DNA of 64,000 bases from NCBI GenBank assembly GCA_016795065.1, contig JAEUIU010000031.1, positions 32,322 through 96,321 on the forward strand, in the 5' to 3' direction. Below, piece by piece: positions 27,076 to 37,448 of this stretch. Within the stretch, counting starts at the first letter, position 1. Each line of letters begins with the position of its first letter. Source of the stretch: Phycisphaerae bacterium. Its GTDB lineage: Bacteria; Planctomycetota; Phycisphaerae; Phycisphaerales; SM1A02. Position numbers and translations under genes: made by a program. The notes under the pieces were generated by a model. It was not told the DNA's origin and ran no database searches. It saw only the letters and a program-made list of their open reading frames with translations.

Positions 27076-28125
27076 GTGATCGGACTCTTGCTTCCCGCGA
27101 TCGTGCTGACTCTCGCGGCCGTTTCGCCGGCGACCACAGGCGACGAGGTCGTCGTTGATCGAACTCTCGTGGAACGTGCGGCGGCAGCGGCAGAACGGGC
27201 CCTTCCCAAAGGCCGACGGCTGCGCTGTGAAGTGTCGACCGAATGGCACCGGGCGCCGGATGGAGCCGAGCATATCGATCCCAAAGTGCCGCCCTACACG
27301 ACAGAAAGCCACATCGTTTCGATGTGGGGAGATCGGACGGTGTGCGAGCGTGTGGTCAGTTTGAACGCCGGGTATAGCTATGCCAAGGCCTTTGACGACG
27401 GCTACCTCTATAACATCGCACTGGCCGAGAATGACTGTTCGGTGCAGAAACACGACCTGTTCGACGTCGATACCTTCGGCCTTCCGCTTCTTCTCCAGAT
27501 CGACGTCCCGTCGGCGATCGGCGGCCAGGGCAGTGTCGCGGAAACTATTCGGCGCGGAACGGCTGTCGCAGTTGAGGAGACCGGCACGCACATCTCGATA
27601 CGCCTGATTCCGCCTGGCGCACAAGAGGCGCTCGACAAGGCGACGGACGAGCGTAAGGCGCCGCGCATGAAGGCGTGGGTTTATGGCGTCACGGTGGACA
27701 CCGCCGACCCGCCGAGGCTGGTCGAGGCGTGGACCGAACTTCCGGCCCTGAAATCCCGTCTTCCCGATGGCACCGAACGGGACACCCCGGCGCGCAACGA
27801 CCGTTGGACCGTCGTCGAGTGGCAGGGCGTCGGTGACGAGACCATCGCCCGGGTCCTGCGCCGCACCACGTCCGATCCGAGTGACGGACGCGAGATCGTC
27901 GAGGTCGTGAGGGTGATCGAGGTCGAGGCCATTCCGGTGCACGTTCCACCGCCGCCGATTCTCGCCGACGGGTTCCAGGTGAGGGCCACGAAGGACAAGC
28001 TTCTCTTCGTCGTCGGGAGCCGCGACATCACCTATCAGGGACGGACGTTGCGGCTCAAGGAACCGCTTCGCAAGCATCCCGGAGCGAAGCTCGAAGAGCT
28101 GATCGCGACGGCGGAGGCTCGCTGA
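27076..28125 (+). CDS. Secreted protein of unknown function
   Basis: A 349-residue exported protein with a signal peptide (MIGLLLPAIVLTLAAVSPAT). No family was recognised. The mature part is rich in beta-strand-like and charged segments, such as HIVSMWGDRTVCERVVSLN and RMKAWVYGVTVDTADPPRLV. The start is GTG at 27076, supported by GGAGGT 4 bases upstream. The stop TGA shares its last base with the ATG of the next gene (28125), so the pair is probably translationally coupled and functionally linked. Confidence 0.75.
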   Translation: MIGLLLPAIVLTLAAVSPATTGDEVVVDRTLVERAAAAAERALPKGRRLRCEVSTEWHRAPDGAEHIDPKVPPYTTESHIVSMWGDRTVCERVVSLNAGYSYAKAFDDGYLYNIALAENDCSVQKHDLFDVDTFGLPLLLQIDVPSAIGGQGSVAETIRRGTAVAVEETGTHISIRLIPPGAQEALDKATDERKAPRMKAWVYGVTVDTADPPRLVEAWTELPALKSRLPDGTERDTPARNDRWTVVEWQGVGDETIARVLRRTTSDPSDGREIVEVVRVIEVEAIPVHVPPPPILADGFQVRATKDKLLFVVGSRDITYQGRTLRLKEPLRKHPGAKLEELIATAEAR

Positions 28126-29492
28126 TGGCCATACGACGTTCGGCGATCCTCGCCCTGTTGCTGGCCGCCGCCACGGGCGTGACCTCGCAGGCAGCACGCC
28201 CGCAACAAGCTGCCCGGGAGCCCACCCCTATCGCTGACCGCCATAAGGGCTTTGGCCGTATGACCGATGGCGTCATGCTGCGCCGCGAGGCGGTGATGGC
28301 GGCCCTCGCCTCGCTCGAACGAGACGTGGCGTCGATCGTCGCGGACGGGATCTTTCGCGATTACGCGGCGGCTGCCGGCCAGGCCCGAGAGGAGATCACC
28401 GCGGCGCTCTTCCCGGTCAGGAATGGCGAGCCCGCGGCGAGCACCCTGTCCGACGCGGAGATCGCCAACGCCGCTCGGACCTTTGAGAAGCGTCTGGCCG
28501 AGGCGACCGACATGGCGATCACATCCCTCGCCCGAGCCGGCGCCCACGACGAGGCCGGAGCGGCCGAGTTGCGAGCGGATCTCTATCGGCGCATCCTCGC
28601 GACGTCGAGCCCGATCTCGCGCGACCCCATGCGCGCAGACGACGCAACGGGGAGCGATGCCCTGACGCTCTGGAAGGAGGCGCTTGACCGCGACCTGGTC
28701 TTGGCGCCGGCCAAGGCGTGGATGCCAAGTCATCCGCAGTTCGTCACGGCGCTCGAGCGGCTCCGCAGCGAGGGCGAGCGGCTGAGCCGGGCCCGTATGG
28801 AGGACGTCGCCGAGTTCACCATGTTCTACGCGGTCGAGGGAGCTGATCGCATTCCCGCCGATCTGCGATTGGACCGATCGGTAAGCAAGAAGCGACATCA
28901 GGCGTGGCTCACCGTCAATCACGCGATGGCCGAGGCGATCGAGAAGGCGCTGCTGACCGGACCTGACGCGGGTGGCGTGTCGGGCGTTGGCCCTCTGCCT
29001 GCGGCGGTTTGGATCGTGCGCTATCTTCAGGTCACCAGGACCGACGCCGTGCCATCCGTTTCGTCGGCCCAGACGCTCATCGCGACAGCCACCAGTTTCG
29101 GCATGTCCGAGGCAGAGGGCGAAGCGATGCGCTCGGCGGTCGAACAGTCCATGCTCGCCCGAGCCGGCCTCTTTCGCCGACTCGTCCGCGAGTACGACGA
29201 ATGGGCTCGCGGAGCGGCCGATCGTGGCGAGACGCTCTTCGCCTCGCCGCCGCCCGATCGACTCGTCACCGCCTACGACGAGCTCGACGAGTTGGACCGG
29301 ACAACCCGGGCAAAGATCGTCTCGGCGATCGAAAGCACCTTCGTGCGAAAGCGGGTGAAGGCCATCGCCGACGCGCCGCCCGTGCCGCATCTCATTCCGA
29401 TGTGGAGATCGCTGCAGACCGGACAGGCCATGATGCAGGGCGTGGAGTGGGGACCGGCAAAGCCTGCGTCCGACGCGGGAGCCGAAGGGTAG
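28125..29492 (+). CDS. Secreted alpha-helical protein of unknown function
   Basis: A 455-residue exported protein with a signal peptide (MAIRRSAILALLLAAATGVT, then SQA). The mature protein is almost wholly helical and rich in Ala, Arg, Glu and Asp, with no recognised domain. It is coupled to the upstream unknown through a one-base overlap. A hairpin without a T-tail (29514-29534) follows before the convergent purM. Confidence 0.75.
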   Translation: MAIRRSAILALLLAAATGVTSQAARPQQAAREPTPIADRHKGFGRMTDGVMLRREAVMAALASLERDVASIVADGIFRDYAAAAGQAREEITAALFPVRNGEPAASTLSDAEIANAARTFEKRLAEATDMAITSLARAGAHDEAGAAELRADLYRRILATSSPISRDPMRADDATGSDALTLWKEALDRDLVLAPAKAWMPSHPQFVTALERLRSEGERLSRARMEDVAEFTMFYAVEGADRIPADLRLDRSVSKKRHQAWLTVNHAMAEAIEKALLTGPDAGGVSGVGPLPAAVWIVRYLQVTRTDAVPSVSSAQTLIATATSFGMSEAEGEAMRSAVEQSMLARAGLFRRLVREYDEWARGAADRGETLFASPPPDRLVTAYDELDELDRTTRAKIVSAIESTFVRKRVKAIADAPPVPHLIPMWRSLQTGQAMMQGVEWGPAKPASDAGAEG

Positions 29493-29513
29493 TGTCGGCT
29501 TGAGCGATCGAGA

Positions 29514-29534
29514 TCGCCCTTCGGAAGGGCGATT
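29514..29534. terminator. Hairpin between convergent genes
   Basis: Nine perfectly paired bases (atcgccctt with aagggcgat) enclose a 3-base loop, between the ends of the 28125 gene and purM. There is no T-run, so termination activity is uncertain. Confidence 0.4.
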
Positions 29535-29572
29535 GACCGTGTCGCGACACGCGGGGTCCCCATCGCCCCGCA

Positions 29573-30682
<1,110 letters not shown>

Positions 30683-30778
30683 GCAGGCGATTGTACGGGA
30701 ACACACTCCCCGGCCGTGCGCTCTGGGGCACGCTGTGGACAGCCGGAATCAGCGGCTTTCCCGTATGCTGCCCGCTCT

Positions 30779-31744
30779 ATGGCCATTCTCGTCGACGGAA
30801 CTACGCGGGTCATTTGCCAGGGCATCACCGGCTCGGCAGGTGCATTCCACACCAAGGGTTGCCTGGACTACGGCACGCGCATGGTCGGTGGCGTGACGCC
30901 GGGCAAGGGTGGCCAGAAGGACCCGAATGGGTTGCCGATTTTCGACACCGTGGCTCAGGCGGTCGCCGCAACCGGCGCGAATGCGTCGATGATCTTTGTT
31001 CCCCCGCCCTTCGCGGCCGACTCCATCCTCGAGGCCGCCGCCGCGGGGCTAAAGGTGATTTGCGCCATCACCGAAGGCATTCCGGTGCAGGACATGATCC
31101 GCACCAAGGCCGCCCTCGGCAGCTACCCGAACTCGACCCTGATCGGACCGAATTGCCCAGGCATCATCACACCGGGCTGGCGAGTCAGCGGCGAGGGCCC
31201 CTCCGCGAAGTTTGAGGGCGGTTGCAAGATCGGCATCATGCCGGGGTACATCCACACCCATAAGAAAGACGCCAAGACCGGCAAGGCGGTCGGCATCATC
31301 AGCCGCTCCGGCACGCTGACCTACGAGGCGGTCTGGCAGTGCTCGCAGCTTGGGATCGGCCAAACCACTTGCGTCGGCATCGGCGGCGACCCGGTCAAGG
31401 GATTCAACTTCATAGATGCCCTCGAGCATTTTGCGAAAGACCCGGAGACCGACGGCGTCGTCATGATCGGCGAGATCGGCGGAACCGACGAAACGCTGGC
31501 CGGCGAGTGGATCAAGGCACACATGCGAAAGCCGGTTGTCGGCTTCATCGCAGGCCGAACCGCCCCGCCGGGCAAGCGCATGGGGCACGCCGGGGCGATC
31601 ATCGGCGGCGCCGACGATACTGCACAGGCAAAGATGGACTCGCTGCGGCGATCTGGCATCATGGTGGCCGAAAGTCCTGCGGATCTCGGGAAGACGATGG
31701 CCAAGGCCCTGTCTCTTGAGCCCGCACTCGCCGGCTCGCGCTGA
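30779..31744 (+). CDS. sucD: Succinyl-CoA ligase alpha subunit
   Basis: Alpha subunit of succinyl-CoA synthetase, the TCA-cycle step that makes ATP or GTP from succinyl-CoA; it carries the phospho-histidine. It has 321 residues. Visible motifs: CoA-binding fold [29 protein letters not shown], and the active-site His in [12 protein letters not shown] following [10 protein letters not shown]. The beta-subunit gene sucC, usually adjacent, is not beside it and is not in the window. The upstream open frame is antisense to purM, so ATG 30779 was used. Confidence 0.94.
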   Translation: MAILVDGTTRVICQGITGSAGAFHTKGCLDYGTRMVGGVTPGKGGQKDPNGLPIFDTVAQAVAATGANASMIFVPPPFAADSILEAAAAGLKVICAITEGIPVQDMIRTKAALGSYPNSTLIGPNCPGIITPGWRVSGEGPSAKFEGGCKIGIMPGYIHTHKKDAKTGKAVGIISRSGTLTYEAVWQCSQLGIGQTTCVGIGGDPVKGFNFIDALEHFAKDPETDGVVMIGEIGGTDETLAGEWIKAHMRKPVVGFIAGRTAPPGKRMGHAGAIIGGADDTAQAKMDSLRRSGIMVAESPADLGKTMAKALSLEPALAGSR

Positions 31745-31807
31745 GGCTGACCGGAACGTCTACGCGGACGTTCGGAGCAACTCTCGCCCTCGGCGCGGAG
31801 GTAACGC

Positions 31808-32905
31808 ATGCGCCGAGGAAACGAGTCGATCCCGGGCCAACCCGTTGCGAACATCAGGATCTTGAGTGGGCGGGCGATGGCCTGCGTCGCCGCCCTTCTT
31901 GTGACGGCGACCAGTCCGGTCGGTGCAATTGTCCAATCTCCGGCGGCAAAGGCGCCTGCGGCCGTGACCAGCGGCGAGGCGCCGAAGAGTGCGACCCGCG
32001 GCGTCCTTGATTCGGTGGTCTTCGTCGGAGCCAGTGCGACCGCCGGGTTCGGGGTGATCATCACCGACCCAGAGAAGAAAGGTCGCAATCTTCCGCTTCC
32101 GCTCTCGGCCAGCTTTGAGGGCGCGGTCAGCAACCTGAAGCCCGAGGCAACGCTTCGCAATTTCGGATCGAGCCTCTTCTTCCTCAGTCCTGGGGTGACC
32201 GGGACGGCCCAAATCGATCGGGCTCTCGAGCTGGATCCGACGCTGGTCGTCGCAGTCGACTTTCTCTTCTGGTACGGCTACGGAGACGACGACGGCAAGG
32301 GTGGCACGCTGGCCAGCGAGTCGCAGCGGCTTGAGAAGCTCAAACTCGGCTTTCGGCAGCTCGAACGGATCGGGGCGAGCGTCCCGGTGGTCGTCGGCAA
32401 CCTCCCCGACATGAGCGGAGCGGTCGGCAAGATGCTGAGCCGGTCCCAGATGCCCGAACTGAGGACCTTGACCGAACTGAACGAATCGCTCACCACTTGG
32501 GCAGCGGCCCATCCGAATGTGGTGCTCTTTCCGTTGAGCGAACTGGTCGGGAAGCTGAAGAGCGGCGAGACGATCACCATCGCGAACCTCGAGTTCAAGA
32601 AGGACGGCGGGCGCCTACTTCAATCTGACGAGTTGCATCCGACCGCGCGCGGGTCGCTGGCGATGAGCCTTCGCATTGCCGAATTGTTACGCGAGAAGTT
32701 AGGCGCGTCGGCGGGGATCGAGACGCCAGTGGATGAATCCACGGCGCAACGACGGGCCCACGCCGCGGCGCAGCGGGCACTCGACATGCGGGCGGGCGGA
32801 AAGCCCGCTGGCACGCCGATGCGTTCGACATCGAATCCGCCGCCGTCGCTGCCTGCGGAGTCACCGGCAGCGCCGGCAACGCCCACGGTTCCGGCGAAGT
32901 CGTAG
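31808..32905 (+). CDS. SGNH/GDSL-like secreted hydrolase
   Basis: A 365-residue exported protein. An N-terminal hydrophobic stretch (ACVAALLVTATSPVGAIVQS) after about 25 residues acts as signal or anchor. The SGNH pattern is visible as VVFVGASATAGFG (block I Ser position), VVVGNLPDMSG (Asn block) and SDELHPTARG (Asp-x-x-His block V). The C-terminal 60 residues are low-complexity Ala/Pro/Ser. GGAGGT seven bases before the ATG supports the start. The acyl substrate is unknown. Confidence 0.72.
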   Translation: MRRGNESIPGQPVANIRILSGRAMACVAALLVTATSPVGAIVQSPAAKAPAAVTSGEAPKSATRGVLDSVVFVGASATAGFGVIITDPEKKGRNLPLPLSASFEGAVSNLKPEATLRNFGSSLFFLSPGVTGTAQIDRALELDPTLVVAVDFLFWYGYGDDDGKGGTLASESQRLEKLKLGFRQLERIGASVPVVVGNLPDMSGAVGKMLSRSQMPELRTLTELNESLTTWAAAHPNVVLFPLSELVGKLKSGETITIANLEFKKDGGRLLQSDELHPTARGSLAMSLRIAELLREKLGASAGIETPVDESTAQRRAHAAAQRALDMRAGGKPAGTPMRSTSNPPPSLPAESPAAPATPTVPAKS

Positions 32906-33049
32906 CAGCTCCCATGCGATCGGGATTCGCGATCGCGCCGCCGGCGGAAATCCCGGCCATGAACTTCGCTTCTGTTCGGCCGAATCACTCTTCCGGCATT
33001 GTGCGCGGCGGCGTCGCCTGTTATCGATATGCGATGTGGAGGTGATGGC

Positions 33050-34468
33050 ATGTCGTCAGGACGAGAGCTTCGCGTTGATGCGCATGCGTGTGGTGGGATA
33101 GCGAAGGCCTTCCGTCGCGGAACCAGCGCGGGGATCGCCCTGGCGATTGCGTCCGTCCTTTCGATTGGGCCGATGGCCTTTGCCCAATCCGATCCGACTA
33201 GGCCCGGCAAGTCTCCCCCTGAGGAGAAGGCGAAAGAGAAGGACCAGCCGTCGAAGCAGAAGCCGGAGAAGGGCTCGCCAGGGAAGGGTTCGCCGAACAA
33301 TCCATCGCAGCCGACTTCGCCGGCCACGGCGCCGGCCACTTCTCCTTCCGGCGGCAAGGGGTTGGCGACATCGCCAACGACGACCGGTCTGGCCAACGCG
33401 TCCGCGATCGAGCGATTCGACCCGCAGGTCTACGACGTGAGTTTCGGGGTCACCATCACGGGAATGTTCATCCCGTTCGAGGGCGATGGTCCTGACCTCT
33501 CGCAATCGCCGATCGTCCTGCCGCTGATCATGCAGGGGCCGTTTAGTTCCATCGACCGCTCATCGCTCCAGCCAAAGCTCTTCTTCAATCAGAGGGCCGA
33601 TTCAACGGTGTCGCAGCGGGCCAAGCTGGTCGACAACCAGGAACTCGGCATGACCTTCGCCACCATTCCGGTCGGGCGGTTCGAGTCCCCGAAGATCGCC
33701 TTCTCCGTTTCGTGGAAAAGTCAGGTCTGGTCCTGTCGCGTGGACGAAGCGACGCTCGCGAGGCAGGCCTGGCCGAATCGCTGGCCCGACGATGTCAGCG
33801 AGGCCCTAAAGCCTCAGAAGGGCATTGAGTCTGAAGGCGAGTTTGCGGACATGATTGTCGTCGAGGCAGTCGGACGAAACCCGAAGGTCTTGCCCCCGTG
33901 GATCGCGGCGAAGGAGATCCTCCGAACGGTTGCCGGCGGCTTCAAGAGCATCTACGACGAGACGTTCGAGCTGCGACGAAACGACGAGATCGTCGGCATG
34001 AAGCTCGAAGGAGCCGAGGCAGCGACGAAACGCGGGAAGGGATCACGACATGACCTGGTCGCCGTTGCGGTGGCGGCGCTGCGGGCGGCCGACATTCCGG
34101 CTCGAGCGGTCGTGGGGATCAGCGAGGAGGGAATCTCCAACCAGCGCAACCGAAAGGTGCACAAGACCGCCCTGATCAGTTGGGGTGAGGTCTTCGTGCC
34201 AACTGTCGGGTGGGTTCCCTTTGATCTGGACGAGTTGCGCAGCGTGGGCTTCCGCAAGCTCGATGTGGCCGCAGCGTGGCCGGGTGTCGGGAACTGGGCG
34301 GATCTCAACGAACGAGTGCCGATCGCGTGGTGCTTTGCGCCGCGCGGGTACGCCGGATCAAACTTCGCCTCGCTGTGGGGCTGGAATCCTTTTGGCGATA
34401 CCGAGGCATCGACGCTCACTGGCGTGATCGAGCTGACCATGGTGTCGCGCGGCCGCGGCGCCAAGTGA
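33050..34468 (+). CDS. Secreted transglutaminase-like protein lacking catalytic residues
   Basis: A 472-residue exported protein: hydrophobic leader (AGIALAIASVLSIGPMAFAQ), a Lys/Pro/Ser-rich linker, then a beta-rich domain and a C-terminal transglutaminase-like core. The core is recognisable from GSRHDLVAVAVAALRAADIP (normally GxCxxxA...RAAGIPAR) and ISWGEVFVPTVGWVPFDLDE (normally HAWVEV...GWVPFDP). The nucleophile Cys position is Arg333 and the His position is Ile376, so cysteine catalysis is not expected. GGAGGTG six bases upstream fixes the start. Role unknown; perhaps a binding domain. Confidence 0.75.
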   Translation: MSSGRELRVDAHACGGIAKAFRRGTSAGIALAIASVLSIGPMAFAQSDPTRPGKSPPEEKAKEKDQPSKQKPEKGSPGKGSPNNPSQPTSPATAPATSPSGGKGLATSPTTTGLANASAIERFDPQVYDVSFGVTITGMFIPFEGDGPDLSQSPIVLPLIMQGPFSSIDRSSLQPKLFFNQRADSTVSQRAKLVDNQELGMTFATIPVGRFESPKIAFSVSWKSQVWSCRVDEATLARQAWPNRWPDDVSEALKPQKGIESEGEFADMIVVEAVGRNPKVLPPWIAAKEILRTVAGGFKSIYDETFELRRNDEIVGMKLEGAEAATKRGKGSRHDLVAVAVAALRAADIPARAVVGISEEGISNQRNRKVHKTALISWGEVFVPTVGWVPFDLDELRSVGFRKLDVAAAWPGVGNWADLNERVPIAWCFAPRGYAGSNFASLWGWNPFGDTEASTLTGVIELTMVSRGRGAK

Positions 34469-34478
34469 GCCGGTGGGG

Positions 34479-36662
34479 TCAGCGTCGTAGGAGCGAGCTG
34501 AGCTTGGCGCGGACGCCCTCGTTCTTGGTGCGGTTCATTTCCTCCTCGACGATGCGATCGCTCTCGCTTCGACCCTTCGCACGGTCGATCGCCGGAAGGA
34601 GGATTGCCAGATCGATGCTCGTGTCCCCTTCGCGAAGGTTGCGCCGAAGGTAGTCGAGGATCGGCGCGTCGAGCGAACCGACGCGGGGCGCGGCAAGATG
34701 CCAGAGCATGTCGCGGGCGTTGTCGTCAGGCCTTTCGAGAGAGCGGTATGCGGCGAGGAACTCATCGAAGTTCCGTTCGCGGAAGAGCGATGGAAGCGCG
34801 TCGGCAGCGGCGGAGCTGGCGAACTTCGAGATGCGAGCGATCTTCCAGAGGCTCGTCACAGGGGCGTCCTCGCCAAGCATCCGAAGGTCGTGCATCGCTT
34901 GGGCGAAGTCAGCAGGATCCGGCGCGTCGCCCGCCTTCGCGATGCGGATCACCCGTTCCCGGGCGGCGGCCCGAACGTCCTCACCCCTCGCTTCCGGCAG
35001 TTTCGCTGTCGGGACGGTGCGCTTCGCTGGCGCGATGCAGACCATCAGTGGATCACCAATCGCGGTGAGGCGCCAAGGCCGATCCAACTCACCTTCGAGA
35101 TAGCGACTCGCGATGAGGAAGGGGCCAAGCCCGCCCCAACGGGTGACCAACTGACGAGGCGGAAGGAACGCGACCAAGGCCGGTTCCTGCACGGAGCCGA
35201 AATAGGCGTAGACGCCTCGCTCGAGAAGGCGGCCGCCGATCGTCCACCGATCCCCGGGGCGAGTGAGCGACCAGGAGTGGATGAGGTGCAGGGCTGCGGG
35301 TCGAGAGAGGAACGGGATGTCCTGCGTCATTCCGTTGTCGTTCTTGAAGAGCGCAAAGGTAGCGGAGTCACCCTTGGAGTTCATCACCAGGACATCCGCA
35401 TCGAAGCCGCCCATGAGCAGCCGCCGCCAGTTGGCGAGGCTCATCTGTTCGCCCGTCGTGGCCCGCGACGTGAACCCGACGGTATTCGCCAGCTTCGATG
35501 CCTCGTCCGGAGCGTAGATCGACCAAGGATCCGTCATTGGATAGCCGGAAAGGAACCACCAGGAGCCTCGCTCAAGGAAGAGCGAACACATCGCCATGTA
35601 CGCCGCCCGATCGCTTGGGCCGAAGATCCAACCGACCACGCCGTAGCGCGAGCCATTGTCGGTCCGGCCAAGCAGGTCAATGGTTGAGAGCGGATCGTCG
35701 CGATTGAGTTCCGAACCGATCGGGATGGCCACCGACTGATCGGGTGGCAGGGTGATCTTGCACTTGGCGGCTACCGATCGGCAAAGGGCGATGGCATCGA
35801 CCGAGTCGCCGAGCGCGCGGTAGGAAAGGCCGGTGGTTTCGATGGCTCCACGGATGGCTGATTCGAGTTGCTTCACCGAATCGGACTTCATCGTCTCATT
35901 CGGGGCGCCATAGTCCCCATCCACGAAAAGAAGCGGAAGGCCACGACCAGCGGCAAGGGCTACCGCGGCCGGCCACGCGTCGTCACCGGCACTCGTGATT
36001 GCGACTCCGGGCGGAATCAACTGGGCTGCGCGAAGGGCGGCAAGCGACGTCATCTCGTCGGGATTGCCATTCCATGCCCGCGTGACTGCGGCCTCCATCC
36101 GCTGCTCACGCTCGGCTTTCGACTCAGGCAGTGCTCCCACGGACGCCCGCCGAAGAACCCGCTCCGGCTTGAAGGCGCGGATGAAGAGAGGCGTGAGAAC
36201 GTCGTTCTCGATGAGAACCGGCCAGCGGCACTCGCGCGACCAATGGCTGATTTCGTCCAGCCAGGTGGCGGCATCGGGAACGAGTGTGACCTGCCGGGCG
36301 ACCGGCAATGCGACTTCCAGTTGTGCAACGCGAAGGCCGATTCGTACCGGCCAAGGAACATCCGTTGCCGTTTGGGACAAACCAGCGGGTTTCGCAGGAG
36401 CTTCTTGTGGCGTAGCCGGCGATGGCCGCGTGGAGGTTGAAGAGGCGGGCGAGGCGGACGGCGACAGGGGCGGAGGCGGAGCGGCCGCTGGAGCCTGCAT
36501 CGATGAGGACGCGCGCGGCGGAGCTGTTCGGAAAGGCGATTCGACGAACGTTGCTGTACCCGCCTGAAACCGACCGGCGATGCCGTTGGGGCCAAGAACG
36601 ACAGGCGACGCGGCACTCGCCAACTGGCAAGCGGCGAGAACGGCGACATGCAAGGCAAGCAT
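34479..36662 (-). CDS. Large secreted protein with C25-like domain
   Basis: A 727-residue exported protein: signal peptide (MLALHVAVLAACQLASAASP), a Pro/Ala/Ser-rich linker at residues 45-85, then an alpha/beta region. The stretch RGVYAYFGSVQEPALVAFLP to LTAIGDPLMVCI has the layout of the C-terminal part of gingipain/C25-like caspase folds (GSxxEP... GDPL), but no catalytic His-Cys pair was identified. The last 130 residues are helical. It may be a large envelope protein of unknown role. The chosen ATG begins the signal peptide. Confidence 0.7.
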   Translation of the reverse strand: MLALHVAVLAACQLASAASPVVLGPNGIAGRFQAGTATFVESPFRTAPPRASSSMQAPAAAPPPPLSPSASPASSTSTRPSPATPQEAPAKPAGLSQTATDVPWPVRIGLRVAQLEVALPVARQVTLVPDAATWLDEISHWSRECRWPVLIENDVLTPLFIRAFKPERVLRRASVGALPESKAEREQRMEAAVTRAWNGNPDEMTSLAALRAAQLIPPGVAITSAGDDAWPAAVALAAGRGLPLLFVDGDYGAPNETMKSDSVKQLESAIRGAIETTGLSYRALGDSVDAIALCRSVAAKCKITLPPDQSVAIPIGSELNRDDPLSTIDLLGRTDNGSRYGVVGWIFGPSDRAAYMAMCSLFLERGSWWFLSGYPMTDPWSIYAPDEASKLANTVGFTSRATTGEQMSLANWRRLLMGGFDADVLVMNSKGDSATFALFKNDNGMTQDIPFLSRPAALHLIHSWSLTRPGDRWTIGGRLLERGVYAYFGSVQEPALVAFLPPRQLVTRWGGLGPFLIASRYLEGELDRPWRLTAIGDPLMVCIAPAKRTVPTAKLPEARGEDVRAAARERVIRIAKAGDAPDPADFAQAMHDLRMLGEDAPVTSLWKIARISKFASSAAADALPSLFRERNFDEFLAAYRSLERPDDNARDMLWHLAAPRVGSLDAPILDYLRRNLREGDTSIDLAILLPAIDRAKGRSESDRIVEEEMNRTKNEGVRAKLSSLLRR

Positions 36663-36681
36663 CCGCGTATCGTCCCAACTC

Positions 36682-37410
36682 GTGAGCCGCTTTGCCACAC
36701 ACCGTCCGACCGAACCGGAGCGAATGGACGCTGACGACGTCCCACAGGACGAGATCGATACGACGTTTCGGTTCATTCGTCTGGTCAACCGTTGGTTGGG
36801 GGGAGCGAACGCATGCCTTCGAGCGATTCGAGCCGATCGTGCCGCCTGGCCTAAGGACCGACCGCTCCGCTGGCTCGATGTCGGAACAGGCGCCGCGGAC
36901 ATTCCGCTGGCAATTGACCGGTGGGCCACACGCCACGGCATCTCGATCGAGTGCGTCGCGGTCGATCGACACGCGGCGTGTCTCGAGGTTGCCCGCCGCG
37001 CGGTCGGGAGCCATTCCCGGATACGCCTGATGGAGGCTGACGCCCTCGGACTCGATGAACAGCTTCGAAAGCCCTCCGAGCCGCCGCCTTTTGACTACGT
37101 TCACGCTGGCATGTTCCTGCACCACCTTGCGGATGAGGATGTCATCCGTGTCCTACGGGTCATGGGACGACTGGCACGGCGGCACGTCATTTGGAACGAC
37201 CTCCTTCGCTCGCGATGGAGCGCGTTGGCCGTCCGCACGGCCACCATCGGCCAGCCACCGATCGTGCGGGACGACGCCACGCTTTCCGTGGCGAAGGGCT
37301 TCACGCCCGCCGAAGTCCGCGAAGCCGCGCGATGGGCCGGACTTGAACAGGTTGTCCTGCGCACGCATCCACTGGTCGGGCGATTTGTCCTGACCGGTCT
37401 CCGCCCGTGA
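36682..37410 (+). CDS. Class I SAM-dependent methyltransferase
   Basis: A 242-residue protein with the Rossmann methyltransferase fold. Motif I is WLDVGTGAADIPLAIDRW, the acidic motif II ECVAVDRHA, and the post-motif segment FDYVHAGMFLHHLADEDV. The GTG at 36682 was preferred to the ATG at 36724 because related methyltransferases begin with a PExMD segment about 15 residues from the start (here EPERMDADDV). It is divergent from the C25-like gene, with only 19 bases between the starts. Substrate unknown. Confidence 0.75.
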   Translation: MSRFATHRPTEPERMDADDVPQDEIDTTFRFIRLVNRWLGGANACLRAIRADRAAWPKDRPLRWLDVGTGAADIPLAIDRWATRHGISIECVAVDRHAACLEVARRAVGSHSRIRLMEADALGLDEQLRKPSEPPPFDYVHAGMFLHHLADEDVIRVLRVMGRLARRHVIWNDLLRSRWSALAVRTATIGQPPIVRDDATLSVAKGFTPAEVREAARWAGLEQVVLRTHPLVGRFVLTGLRP

Positions 37411-37448
37411 TGTCGTGACCACGGTCGTGGCCACGCTGACAGAAGAGG

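Noticed and set aside
30690..30695. A TACAAT -10-like box before purM
   Set aside because: It is only 7 bases from the start codon and has no matching -35 element.
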